This document shows positions 55,830 through 64,000 of a stretch of 64,000 nt of DNA, piece by piece. A model generated the notes under the pieces. The model had not been told where the DNA came from. It worked only from the letters and a program-made list of their open reading frames with translations, and did no database searches. Origin of the DNA: Symbiodinium natans (Eukaryota > Sar > Dinophyceae > Suessiales > Symbiodiniaceae). Each line of letters starts with the position of its first letter. The stretch's first letter is position 1. The stretch spans positions 38,501-102,500 of the forward strand of contig CAJNDS010001280.1 in NCBI GenBank assembly GCA_905221605.1, read 5' to 3'. The position numbers were made by a program, and so were the translations under genes.

Positions 55830-55997
55830 CCTGGCTCCGCCACCGCCGCCACGGCGCACGTTGGCAGCTTCCACACAGCGCAAAGCGGGCGAGCTCGTTG
55901 GGCTTCGAGCACGCACGGCAGACCAACCTCGGCTTTGGGATGGAAAAGGTGCAGGGCGTAGGGGGTGGCTTCGATGCGTTGCGTTTACGGCATAAGA
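55830..55997 (-). CDS. Candidate exon encoding a CxxC...CxxC zinc-binding segment
   Basis: Minus strand. The frame reads LCRKRNASKPPPTPCTFSIP, then KPRLVCRACSKPNELARFAL and CGSCQRAPWRRW. The spacing C-x2-C-x11-C-x2-C resembles the first half of a zinc ribbon or MYND-type finger; the remaining ligands would be in another exon. Acceptor ATTACAG|TTATAG|, donor AGCCAGG|GTTCGG. Family assignment is tentative. Confidence 0.4.
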
Positions 55998-56406
55998 CTA
56001 TAACTGTAATATCACTTCTCAAACTACAGCCCTGATTATGGCGCGTAAAGGGTGGAGAAAGTTAGGGCAGTTCGTACAGGATACCTGGCCCAATTGAAGG
56101 GGTTCGATGTGAGCACGACAAGGAGCAGGGATCTCCATAAATAAAAGAAAGCACGAATGTACTCAACTTTAGGCTTTAGGGTTTAGGGTTTAGGGTTTAG
56201 GGTTTAGGGTTTAGCAATTCGGGTTTCGGGTGTAGGTTATTCAGAAGCTCATTAAGCCCCCAAAGGCGAAGGACATGAAGCTACAGTAGAAAACCGCGAA
56301 GACATGCCTGCTCACGAACCAGAAGGGGACCCTGAATGGAATGCAGTGTTTAGGGTTTAGGGCTTTGATTTTGGAAAGTCGAATCCCTGGTCCCTACACC
56401 CTAAAC
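55998..56406. other. Unique interval with two small plus-strand frames
   Basis: After GGTTATTCAG| a frame KLIKPPKAKDMKLQ runs 56245-56289 to TAG, and an ATG at 56304 opens MPAHEPEGDPEWNA ending GCA|GTGTTTAGGG. The antisense strand is also open but hydrophobic. Strand unresolved. Confidence 0.3.
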
Positions 56407-56499
56407 CTTGCCCAGCCACACAGAGTAGGCTGATTGGCCGCAGTTTGGCGTGAAGCACTCGCAGGAAGGAATGCCGGTCGACGGGTCGGCGGTCGACAT
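56407..56499 (-). CDS. Candidate first exon, Cys-rich
   Basis: Minus strand ATG at 56499, 31 codons in phase 0: MSTADPSTGIPSCECFTPNC then GQSAYSVWLGK, donor GGCAAG|GTTTAGGG exactly at a repeat unit. Upstream on the coding strand GGGGTTTAG|ATGGGCCAATG would let a telomere-type TTTAG act as splice-leader acceptor. No downstream exon was assigned. Confidence 0.45.
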
Positions 56500-56669
56500 T
56501 GGCCCATCTAAACCCCTAAAGACCCTAAAGCCCAAATCTGTTTGACTCCATGTAGTGATTACGTGCCCAACTGCCCAAGCAGGCCCTTACACAAGCTTCT
56601 GACACGGGGCGGCCCAGGGCGACTACGGCACTGTGCAAGACCCTAGCGAACGTTCGATAAGTCTGCTAA

Positions 56670-56772
56670 GTTGGTATGATACCCCTTGTCCTAAACGTCC
56701 TGAATAGGGATGAACATTGGGGGTTCTATGGGCTCTATTAATGACTGCTAGTCTAAGGGGGAACATCCCAAC
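56670..56772 (+). mobile_element. Foldback element GTTGGGATGTTCC family (copy 2, diverged)
   Basis: gttggtatgataccccttg pairs with taagggggaacatcccaac. Same length as the 44408-44510 copy. Confidence 0.6.
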
Positions 56773-56886
56773 TGCTAGGGCTTAAGACATAGGAGTTAGA
56801 CTGCGGACTTTTTGAGCACCGCCTACCCAGCGGACACACCTACCCGGTTCTCCAGAACCCTAAACCCTAAACCCTAAACCCTAAAC

Positions 56887-56949
56887 CCTTAAAGCACCAA
56901 AAACTCTGCCTGCAAGGCATGCGTCGAGCCCCTCCTTCAGCCGGGACGG
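56887..56949 (-). other. Candidate 63-bp exon with GTTTAGGG donor
   Basis: Acceptor CAGTGTCTTTGCAG|, 21 codons in phase 0 (PSRLKEGLDACLAGRVFGAL), donor AAGG|GTTTAGGG. Both sites are good and the donor is the first repeat unit. Confidence 0.4.
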
Positions 56950-58164
56950 CTGCAAAGACACTGGGCGTAGGGTTTAGGGTTTGGGGTTTGCGGTTTAGGG
57001 TTTAGGGTTTAGGGTTTAGGGTTTAGGAATGAGGGTTTAGGGTTTAGGGTTTAGGGTTTAGGGTTTAGGGTGTAGGGTGTAGGGTGTAGGGTGTAGGGTG
57101 TAGGGTGGTTCATGTGAAGATGGCTTGTGGGAGTTGCCAGGGCCCCCCAAGACGGGGCTTAGGGCCTACAGAGGTTGCATTTAGGGCTTCAGGGCTCCTG
57201 TCAGGGCTTTAGGGCTCAGACCACAGCGAACCTGAAGCCATGCTCTTCCTGGGTTTAGGGTTTAGGGTTTTGGGTTTAGGGTTTAGGATTTAGGGTTTCG
57301 GGTTTCGGGTTTAGGGTTCAGGGTCTAGGAACTCGAAGCCCTACTTACTCAACCACCCTATCTGACAGGTGAACTCCCCACACCAGCAAGTTATGGCAGT
57401 TCAGCCCTCTAAACCGTAAACCCTAAACCCTAAACCCTACACCCTAATGAAACCCGAAACCCTAAACACTAAACCCTAAACCTGTAGAATTTCCCTACAA
57501 GACATCTGGCTGGCGTTCAGCGCAGTGTAAGCTCTAATCCTTAGACCCTAAATTTGAAGCCGACACCCCCGTACGTCCAAAACCTGAACCCTAAGACCAA
57601 AACCCCACATCCCAAGACCCGAACCCCACCCTAAACGCCTGAACCCAAACCACAGAAAAACAAAACCAACACCACAAGACTTAAACCCTGGCTACACCCC
57701 AGGCCCAAATTAAAAAAAACAAAAGAAGACTTAACCCCTTGACTCTCAAAACCAACCCTAGACCCTGAACCCTAGACTCTAGACCTTCACCCTAAACACT
57801 AAAAACCAAACAAGTCGGCACTTTTCCGGCCTAGTGCAGTTTTAAAACATCTCGAGCAACCTGGTCCTCAGGACGGCGGTCAGCTCGCCTATGCTAAGCC
57901 CTAAACTCTCAAAACCAACCCCAAACCCCAAACCCTAAACCCTAAGCCCTAAGCCCTAAACCCTAGACCCTAAACCCTAAACCCTAAACCCTAGAAGAGG
58001 GTATGTCGGACCACCGCGCCATGCACGCACAAGACTGGCCACGAAGCTGCAATAACTGGCAATAACGCTGCCTGCGCCACTGGTGCGCCCACGACACGTC
58101 CCAGTCCCAGACTTGAAAAACCTCAACCCACAACCCTACTACAGGGGCCTTAATCATTAGAATA

Positions 58165-58310
58165 GGGTTTAGGGTTTAGGGTTTAGGGTTTAGGGTTTAG
58201 GGTTTAGGGTTTAGGGTTTAGAGTTTAGAGTTTAGGGTTTAGGGTTTCGGATTTAGGGTTTAGGGTTTAGGGTTTAGGGTTTAGGGTTCAGGGTTTAGGG
58301 TCTAGGGCTA
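58165..58310 (+). repeat. TTTAGGG array
   Basis: About 20 units with TTTAGAG and TTTCGGA variants. Left edge cattagaatagggtttaggg resembles a TIR end of the neighbouring element. Confidence 0.93.
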
Positions 58311-58520
58311 GGGGCCGGAATAATTAGAATAGCGTTTTTGGCGTCTACAGGGGTTTACGAAAAGAAGGGACCCTTCATATTGGTAGGATACCCTTATAAT
58401 AAGGACTCCAATAAGGTACCCCTAAACCCGGAACCCGGAACCCTAAATCCTAAACCCTAAACCCTAAACCCCCATATAGGGGCCATGAGGGAATGCTATT
58501 CGTAATCATTCCGACCCCTC
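58311..58520. mobile_element. TIR element GGGGCCGGAATAATTAGAATAG (copy 2)
   Basis: ggggccggaataattagaat at the left and cgtaatcattccgacccc at the right are imperfect inverted repeats. The interior has ggtaggatacccttataata and CCCTAAA units. Related to 13152-13500. Confidence 0.6.
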
Positions 58521-58564
58521 GTCGAGTACACCCTAAGCTCAAAAGCTTGAGATTATCACTTCAC

Positions 58565-58753
58565 CGGGGTTTAGGGTTCAGGGTTAAGGGTTTAGGGTTT
58601 AGGGTTTAGAGTTTAGGGTTTAGGGTTTAGGGTTTAGGGTTTAGGGTTCAGGGTTCAGGGTTCAGGGTTCAGGGTTCAGGGTTCAGGGTTTAGGGTTTAG
58701 GGTTTAGGGTTTAGGGTTTAGGGTTTAGGGTTTAGGGTTTAGGGTTTAGGGTC
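58565..58753 (+). repeat. TTTAGGG / TTCAGGG array
   Basis: About 26 units with a central run of seven TTCAGGG. Confidence 0.94.
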
Positions 58754-59465
58754 CAGGGTTTTCAGACTTGAGGTTTCTTAAATTTGAGGTTTCGCCCTTC
58801 GCGTAATGGATGCATCTTATCTTAAACCCTTCACACCAAACCCTGCAGTTCAGAGAAACCCGCAGTAAAACTTGACCCGCTGGGGCACGCGTAGACTTCT
58901 CCAATAGAGTTTAGGGTTTAGGGTTGAGGGTTTAGGGCTCAGGGTTTAGGGTTTAGGGCTAAGGGTTTAGGGTTTAGGGTTAAGGGTTTAGGGGTGGGAA
59001 GTCCTGGTGCAGGATCTTTTGGGGTTTAGGGTTTGGGTTTTAGGGTATGTAGGGCTGAGGTTTGCGGCATTTGGATTCAGGATTTCGGGGCACAACCCTA
59101 AACCCTAAACCCTAAACCCTAAACCCTAAACTCTAAACCCTAAACCCTAAACCCTAAACCCTAACGTTTTTTAGAGTTTTAGGATTCAAGGTTGTAGGTT
59201 CTCAGGCGGGCTCTGGCTTAAGTTAAACCTAAGGCCCCTAAGGCCCCTAAGGCCCCAAGGCCCTAAGGCCCTAAGGCCCTAAGGCTTAGGTTTGTGGCTT
59301 CAGGAGTTATGGTTGAAGTGTGAACTCGGACTCTGTGGATGCACCGGTAGAGAGGAAAACTCGGGTCAAGGGTCTAAGAGTTTGTGGTGTAGGGTTTAGG
59401 GTTTAGGGTTTAGGGTTTAGGGCTTGGGGTTTAGGATTCAGCCTCTAGGATTTAGGGTTTAGCGT

Positions 59466-61519
59466 TTACGGTTGAGGGCATAGGGCTTCGAGATGAGAAG
59501 TCTCTGTTGACTTGGCAGTGGCCTCGTTCGAGGTCCAAGCCTGGCGCTGCCCGATCTTTCGATCGTGAACTAACGTCTGCTCAGGTGGCAAACGCGGCAG
59601 ACTGGGCGAGTCTGGCTTGCCAGGACTCAAGATTGTAGCGGCGAGTTCTTCGATGTTGAGAAGCTTGTATTCCACACCAGACTTCATTAGTCGAGGTCCG
59701 GCTCTTGTGCCCTCTGATCTTTCGGCAGTTCGTCATCAGGTTGGACGAGGTCCGGCTCTTGTGCTCTCTGATCTTTCGGCAGTTCGTAGTCAGGTTGGAC
59801 TGCATGCTGTGCAGGTTTCAAACGAGGCAACTCTGGGAAGACTGCTTTGGCAAACTCGAAAATGTTGAGAACCTTGTAGTTCACCTTAGTAGCCCAGCAA
59901 CCATATTACAATAAGGGTACGAAGGGTACCCTTTTTTGGCTGGCGACTTTATAAGGGCACCCAGAACCAACCCTAAACCCTAACCCTAAACCCTAAACCC
60001 TAAACCCTATGCCCTAAACCCTAAACCCTAAACCCTAAACCCTAAACCCTAAACCCTAACTGGGCTACCAAGCCACTCCGTACTTCTGCAGGAACTTTAC
60101 CTCACCCTGTTGAGAGCGACCCAGGCTGCCATCACGTTTGGTAACGACGATGAGTTGGCACCCGTTCTCCACAGCCTTAGGGGTTTGGGGTTTAGGGCTC
60201 AGCGTGTAGGGTACAGGGTTCAGGGTTTAGGGTGAATGCGAGGATGTTAGCTTGGACAAGTCTGAAGCTTTAACAGGGCTTAGGGGATAGGGTTTCCCAC
60301 GGTCCTGTACTCCATTCACTCCAAAGCCACTACCGTCCACGAGGCTAGCTTCCTGAAACTTCAAGTCACAAAACTCAAAACAATGTGAAAACCGGCGTCG
60401 CGCTGCAATGGTCGTCTTTTGCAGCCAGAGTTGGAACCAGAGGCAGCCCCATGGCGCCACCTCGCCATTATACAGGTGATGGCAGTGGCAAAGCTCTTCA
60501 TTGTCTTGGAACTTTTGCTTGTCTCCTGCATGATCGCCCCATCCCGGTGCGTTCTCATCCGGCAAGAACACACAAGTTGTGGCAATGGTGTCAGGGTTGT
60601 TGAAGTTGGCGGTTCCCAAGCGCAGCGAGTTTTTCACCAAGAAGTTCCAGCCCGCTCCGTGCGCGCCAGGATAGCTGACCTATACTGAACTTGGAAGGAA
60701 AAATCAACAGTAACTAAAGTACCCAATAAGTTAAAAACTAAAACTTATTAAAGTACCCAAAAGTCCCAAAAGTTAAAAGAAAAAAGTTATTTCCAAGTAC
60801 CCCTAAGTGACGATGACATTCCGGCCCTTCACGAGAGCACTCTCAGGCGAGCCGACGAACGTGATGCGCACGGACTTCTTATCGTTCTCCTCTGGGTTGG
60901 GCTTAAACCCTTTTGAAAAAGATGTATACATATGTCTTTGAACCCTTACAAAAATATGTAGGTATAGGTTCCTCTATAAAGCCAAACTAAGGAAAATACA
61001 AAATAAAAAATGTCCAAAAGCCAACCCAGTCCTCAATGATCTCCGACATTTCGCGGATGCTGGGAATGCGCGTCATGACATCTTCGGTGTCCTCATCGGT
61101 CGGGTTGGTGATGCAACATTTCCAGTTAAAGAAGCCATCAAACCACCCAAACCAGCCGTCGTCGTAATCTTCGCGAATGTTCTTCTTTTGCGGGTAGTCC
61201 TTCGCAAGTTGAGGGTTCAGGGCTCAGGGCCAAGCCTTTGGGGTTCAGGACACAGGGTTTAGGGTTTAGGGTTTAGGGTTCAGGGTTCAGGGTTCAGGGT
61301 TTAGGGTTTAGGGCTTAGGGTTTCGAGTTTCGAGTTTCGACGGGTTGGGGCTTAGGACATAGGGCTTCAGGGGCATGAGGGTTTAGGGTTCAGAGGTTAG
61401 GGTAGCCCCTAAACCCTAACCCTAGACCCTAGACCCTAGACCCTAGACCCTAAACCCTAAACCCTAAACCCTAAGTCCTGCTCGATGACGGTTTTGTCTT
61501 CCACAAGAGCCTTGGCCAT
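59466..61519 (-). CDS. Eight-exon candidate gene with telomere-repeat introns
   Basis: Minus strand; all junctions fit phase 0; about 333 residues. E1 61478-61519 (MAKALVEDKTVIEQ) ends CAG|GACTTAGG, a GA donor. E2 61026-61199 (acceptor GCGAAG|G): DYPQKKNIREDYDDGWFGWF, then TEDVMTRIPSIREMSEIIED, donor TGG|GTTGGC. E3 60812-60901: NPEENDKKSVRITFVGSPES. E4 60461-60679 (TATAG|G): GWNFLVKNSLRLGTANFNNP. E4b 60305-60352 (GTTTCAG|G). E5 60101-60175: ENGCQLIVVTKRDGSLGRSQ, donor GAG|GTAAAG. E6 59747-59884: NYKVLNIFEFAKAVFPELPR. E7 59466-59681: EYKLLNIEELAATILSPGKP to TAA. E6 and E7 share a motif, so an exon was duplicated. The E4-E5 end choices are least sure. The intron E1-E2 contains TTTAGGG next to the donor and CCCTAAA nearer the acceptor. 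Five consecutive islands read as charged protein on one strand. No family recognised; probably soluble. Confidence 0.55.
59695..59803. repeat. Two-copy 54-bp tandem repeat within E6 and its intron
   Basis: cgaggtccggctcttgtgc-ctctgatctttcggcagttcgt-tcaggttgga occurs twice in tandem. Each copy reads ELPKDQRAQEPDL in the gene's frame. In the splice model one copy is exonic and the other lies in a 65-bp intron with a GACTAATG branch-like motif. Confidence 0.8.
60680..60811 (-). mobile_element. AT-rich introner-like intron
   Basis: On the minus strand starts GTCACTTAGGGGTACTTGGA and ends CTTCCAAGTTCAGTATAG. ACTTGGAA and TTCCAAGT near the ends are inverted, and GTCA occurs at both exon junctions, like a target duplication. 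It separates E3 and E4. Confidence 0.45.
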
Positions 61520-61573
61520 GGCCCTCGGAAGGGATGGGAGCTCTTCGTGCTAGCCTTGAGAGCTCCAGCCGCT

Positions 61574-61590
61574 TCTGGAAGAGAAATGCC
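61574..61590 (-). promoter_or_regulatory. Possible splice-leader acceptor for the 59-61 kb gene
   Basis: Coding strand reads GGCATTTCTCTTCCAG| about 55 bp upstream of the ATG at 61519, a pyrimidine-rich AG with no competing ATG between. In dinoflagellates mRNAs generally receive a trans-spliced leader; here that role is inferred. Confidence 0.35.
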
Positions 61591-61599
61591 ATCAACGGG

Positions 61600-61705
61600 T
61601 GTAGGGTTTAGGGTTTAGGGTTTAGGGTTGAGGGTTGATGGTTTAGGGTTTAGGTTTAGGGTTTAGGGCTTGTAGGGTTTAGGGTTTATGCTTACAGCCC
61701 ATTTT

Positions 61706-61736
<31 letters not shown>

Positions 61737-62003
61737 GGGCGTCATCATCGGGCCCTTCGGCTCTAAGGGCTTAGGTCGCCAGAGCTCTTGTCCAGGCCCA
61801 GCAGTAGCCTAGGAATACAAAGGGCACCATTTTTTGGGTTAGAAGAGCTTACAAGTAAAAATGAACCACCCTAAACCCTAAACCCTAAACCCTAAACCCT
61901 AAACCGTAATGAGGGTCTACTCTGGGTCCTCGTTTAGGTCTATGCCTGCAAGACCGGCTTACTCGACGAAGGAGGGTTCACATTCACAGTGAGTTGCGAA
62001 CCA
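61600..62003. other. Arrays, long poly-T/poly-G tract
   Basis: TTTAGGG at 61602-61690, T12 followed by about 28 G at 61703-61739, CCCTAAA at 61867-61908. Confidence 0.6.
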
Positions 62004-62118
62004 AGTAGTAATGGCACTTGTCACCCAATCATGACCAGATTAGGGTAATTCAGGGGCTTATAAGTAGATTATAAATGCAGCTATAAGTGTCTCTTAAGTA
62101 GCATGAACCTCCAAGTAG
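62000..62118. mobile_element. Foldback element, CTACTTGGAGGTTC family (copy 4)
   Basis: Right end tagcatgaacctccaagtag is intact; the left end (ccaagtagtaatggcac) is eroded. Core attcaggggcttataagtag is shared. Confidence 0.6.
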
Positions 62119-62303
62119 GGCTTCTTGGGCCCGAGGGTTGACCACTATGAAGCCACAAGTCCTCCACCCATAAATCAGGGTTTCGGGATGTGGCCCTGTA
62201 AAAATGACGAAACTTCCAGGAACCTTTATGCCATAGAACTGTAACAGAGCGTTTCCAAATACACACCGAAACCCTAAACCCTAAACCCCAAACCCCAAAC
62301 CCT

Positions 62304-62400
62304 AAAACCTCGACCCTAAACCCTAAACCCTAAACCCTAAACCCTAAACCCTAAACCCTAAACCCTAAACCCTAAACCCTAACCCTAAACCCTAAACCCT
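62304..62400 (-). repeat. CCCTAAA array
   Basis: About 14 units. Just upstream (62081-62270) is a minus frame with no recognised product. Confidence 0.93.
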
Positions 62401-62509
62401 CCATGCCTCGGCATCAGTGACCCGATTCAGGTGCCACATGGCATGCCCCCGGCCTCCACTTCTTTGCCAGCTGTGAGGGTGTAGGGTTTAGGGCTTAGGG
62501 TTTAGGATT

Positions 62510-62518
62510 TTGGAGAAA

Positions 62519-62553
<35 letters not shown>
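62510..62553. repeat. Poly-G run
   Basis: More than 30 consecutive G, directly preceding a foldback element. Confidence 0.95.
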
Positions 62554-62556
<3 letters not shown>

Positions 62557-62772
62557 CTTGGAGGATCAGGGGACTTAGTACCACGAGGGGGTTTGGGGTT
62601 TAGGGTCTAGGGTTTAGGGTTTAGGGCTTAGGGTATTTAGGGTTTAGGGTTTAGGCTTTAGGATTACTTAGTCAGTGGGGTTGTAAGTAAGGTGACTCTA
62701 CTTATAATTACTTATAGCCCCCAATTCGGTTACTTATAACCCTACTTACTAGTTGCCCGATCCTCCAAGTAG
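62554..62772. mobile_element. Foldback element, CTACTTGGAGGTTC family with inserted array (copy 5)
   Basis: Left ttacttggaggatcagggga and right ttgcccgatcctccaagtag are inverted. A TTTAGGG block (62588-62660) lies inside, so the array was gained within the element or the element formed around it. Confidence 0.65.
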
Positions 62773-62781
62773 GGGGGTGGG

Positions 62782-62913
62782 GTACGTGGAGGTTCAGAGA
62801 ACCTATAACCCCAATATAACTGTACTTATAACCCACTTATCAACCCTTAATTACCCTAACATGGTGATAATTGGGTTATAAGCTGGTTGGTAAGTACCAT
62901 GAACCTCCAGGCA
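62782..62913. mobile_element. Foldback element, CTACTTGGAGGTTC family (copy 6)
   Basis: gtacgtggaggttcagagaa and gtaagtaccatgaacctcca are inverted. Adjacent to copy 5 in the same orientation. Confidence 0.7.
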
Positions 62914-63415
62914 AGGGGCTGAGGGGTTAGGGTTTGAGGGGAGAGGGTCGCAGGCTTAGAGGGCTAGAGGGTTCGGAGGGTCAGAGGGTTAGAGGGTTGT
63001 AGGGCTTGTTAGGGTTATAAGCATCCTTAAGTAGATAGAATATTTGAAATCCCGCCCCCGTTTCCAAAACGACAGATAGAATATTTCCAAACTCCAAAAC
63101 GATAGATAGAACATATTCCAGGGGCCAAGAGAAGCACCCAGGCGTGGCTGCTGAGAGAAGTGGGTGAGAAATGGGCTGGCAGGAGGGGCGTGGGGCTCCG
63201 GAAACAGCCCTACACGTCCCCAAAAAACACATGGCATGTCCCTTATAAGGGAAATATGCGGAATTTCATTTTTGTTTTTTCCTTTGGGGTTCTTAAGCAA
63301 ACAGCAGACGGAATTACAAGGCCCATTGGTGCCTGAACAGAGGCTCTGATGAGTCTTGATGACCCAGGGCCCGGGGCTAGTGGAGTGGAGGTTTCACCGG
63401 TGAGGCGCCCCTATC
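62914..63415. other. Unique stretch with a 40-bp tandem repeat
   Basis: A unit (agatagaatatttccaaa-ctccaaaacgat) is repeated about three times at 63030-63120. Minus frames of 80-100 codons overlap it without a recognisable product. Confidence 0.4.
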
Positions 63416-63661
63416 GGTTTAGGGTTTAGGGGTTTAGGGGTTTAGGGGTTTAGGGGTTTAGGGGTTTAGGGGTTTAGGGGTCTAGGGTTTAGGGTTTAGG
63501 GGTTTAGGGGTTTAGGGGTTTAGGGGTTTAGGGGTTTAGGGGTTTAGGGTTTAGGGGTTTAGGGGTTTAGGGGGTTAGGGGTTTAGGGGTTTAGGGGTTT
63601 AGGGGTTTAGGGGTTTAGGGGTTTAGGGGTTTAGGGGTTTAGGGGTTTAGGGGTTTAGGGT
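63416..63661 (+). repeat. Octamer variant array TTTAGGGG
   Basis: About 30 units of 8-bp TTTAGGGG with a few heptamers. It is the mirror image of the CCCCTAAA block at 34808-35153. Confidence 0.96.
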
Positions 63662-64000
63662 TGAAGGTTTAAATTTAGAGCTTGCCTATACTCGCCCCAG
63701 CTTAATCGCTGAGGCGGGTTTGGGGGCCCTCTGCAAACGCAAATTTCCCTGGGTGTTGTGGGATATCTGGGGGGCGGAGGGGGTTAAGGCCCGCAGAACT
63801 TCACAATTTGTTCCCCCAAAAGGCCCCTACCCAAAACCCGAAGCCCTGAACCCTGAACCCTAAACCCTGAACCCTAAACCCTAAACCCTAAACCCCGAAC
63901 CCTGAACCCTGGTTTTCGAAGGGGTGCAGTGAGGGTGCAGATCACGCCCTCAACCCTGGACCTTCAAGACCCTTGGAACCCTGAGGCAAAAACACAGAAC
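63662..64000. other. Window end, no gene seen
   Basis: A G-rich unique piece is followed by CCCTGAA/CCCTAAA units at 63840-63912. Confidence 0.5.

Larger units (their letters stand above)
56950..59465. other. Array-rich interval, few islands
   Basis: TTTAGGG/GTGTAGGG at 56966-57105 and 57252-57325; CCCTAAA at 57417-57480, 57915-57995 and 59098-59165; degenerate CCCTAAA 57540-57810. Possible small first exon near 57134 (plus, MACGSCQGPPRRGLGPTE). The GGCCCCTAA-type run at 59228-59285 is another derivative. Confidence 0.4.

Overview
The window reads as nuclear DNA of a dinoflagellate, most likely a Symbiodiniaceae alga; this is inference from sequence character, not from a search. The grounds are (1) the plant/alga-type telomere heptamer TTTAGGG dispersed in scores of short blocks on both strands, (2) an intronless ankyrin-repeat gene whose N-terminus (a MLRVWGMSGEEL-type opening followed by a ubiquitin-like stretch) is a style I associate with Symbiodinium proteins, (3) apparent introns with GA-AG, GC-AG and GT-AG ends and a frequent AG|G acceptor, and (4) many short foldback elements that start GT and end AG, like introner elements.

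Layout. Most of the 64 kb alternates between islands of unique sequence (about 60-300 bp) and blocks of TTTAGGG or CCCTAAA repeats (20-340 bp), with the orientation flipping repeatedly. The ankyrin gene (562-2028, minus) is the only long uninterrupted gene. Elsewhere coding sequence appears as small exon-like islands. The best-supported split gene is at 59466-61519 (minus): an eight-exon, all-phase-0 model of about 333 residues. A Met/Pro/Gly/Gln-rich protein is encoded by three islands at 41186-42103 (minus). Weaker phase-consistent chains lie at 15332-16495, 18880-19507, 22407-22673 and 47942-48275 (all minus) and 49975-53470 (plus). Likely first exons are at 36776-36818 and 56407-56499 (both minus).

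Repeats. Telomere-like arrays include length variants: TTTTAGGG, CCCCTAAA, TTTAGGGG, TTTATAGGG, AACCCTATG and GGAGGGTTG. There are also a CGCGCCCTC minisatellite (about 500 bp), a long GTA microsatellite, many poly-G/C runs and at least ten families of short terminal-inverted-repeat elements, several present two or more times here.

Main idea. The telomere-type arrays do not look like a chromosome end. Where exons can be recognised, the arrays sit in the introns and often supply the splice signals themselves: the array edge gives a GTTTAGGG donor, and TTTAG can serve as an acceptor. G-rich arrays tend to follow donors and C-rich arrays tend to precede acceptors, so such introns could fold into hairpins.

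Limits. Random open stretches average about 21 codons, so any single island exon is weak evidence. Confidence is high only for the ankyrin gene and moderate for the 59-61 kb and 41-42 kb genes.
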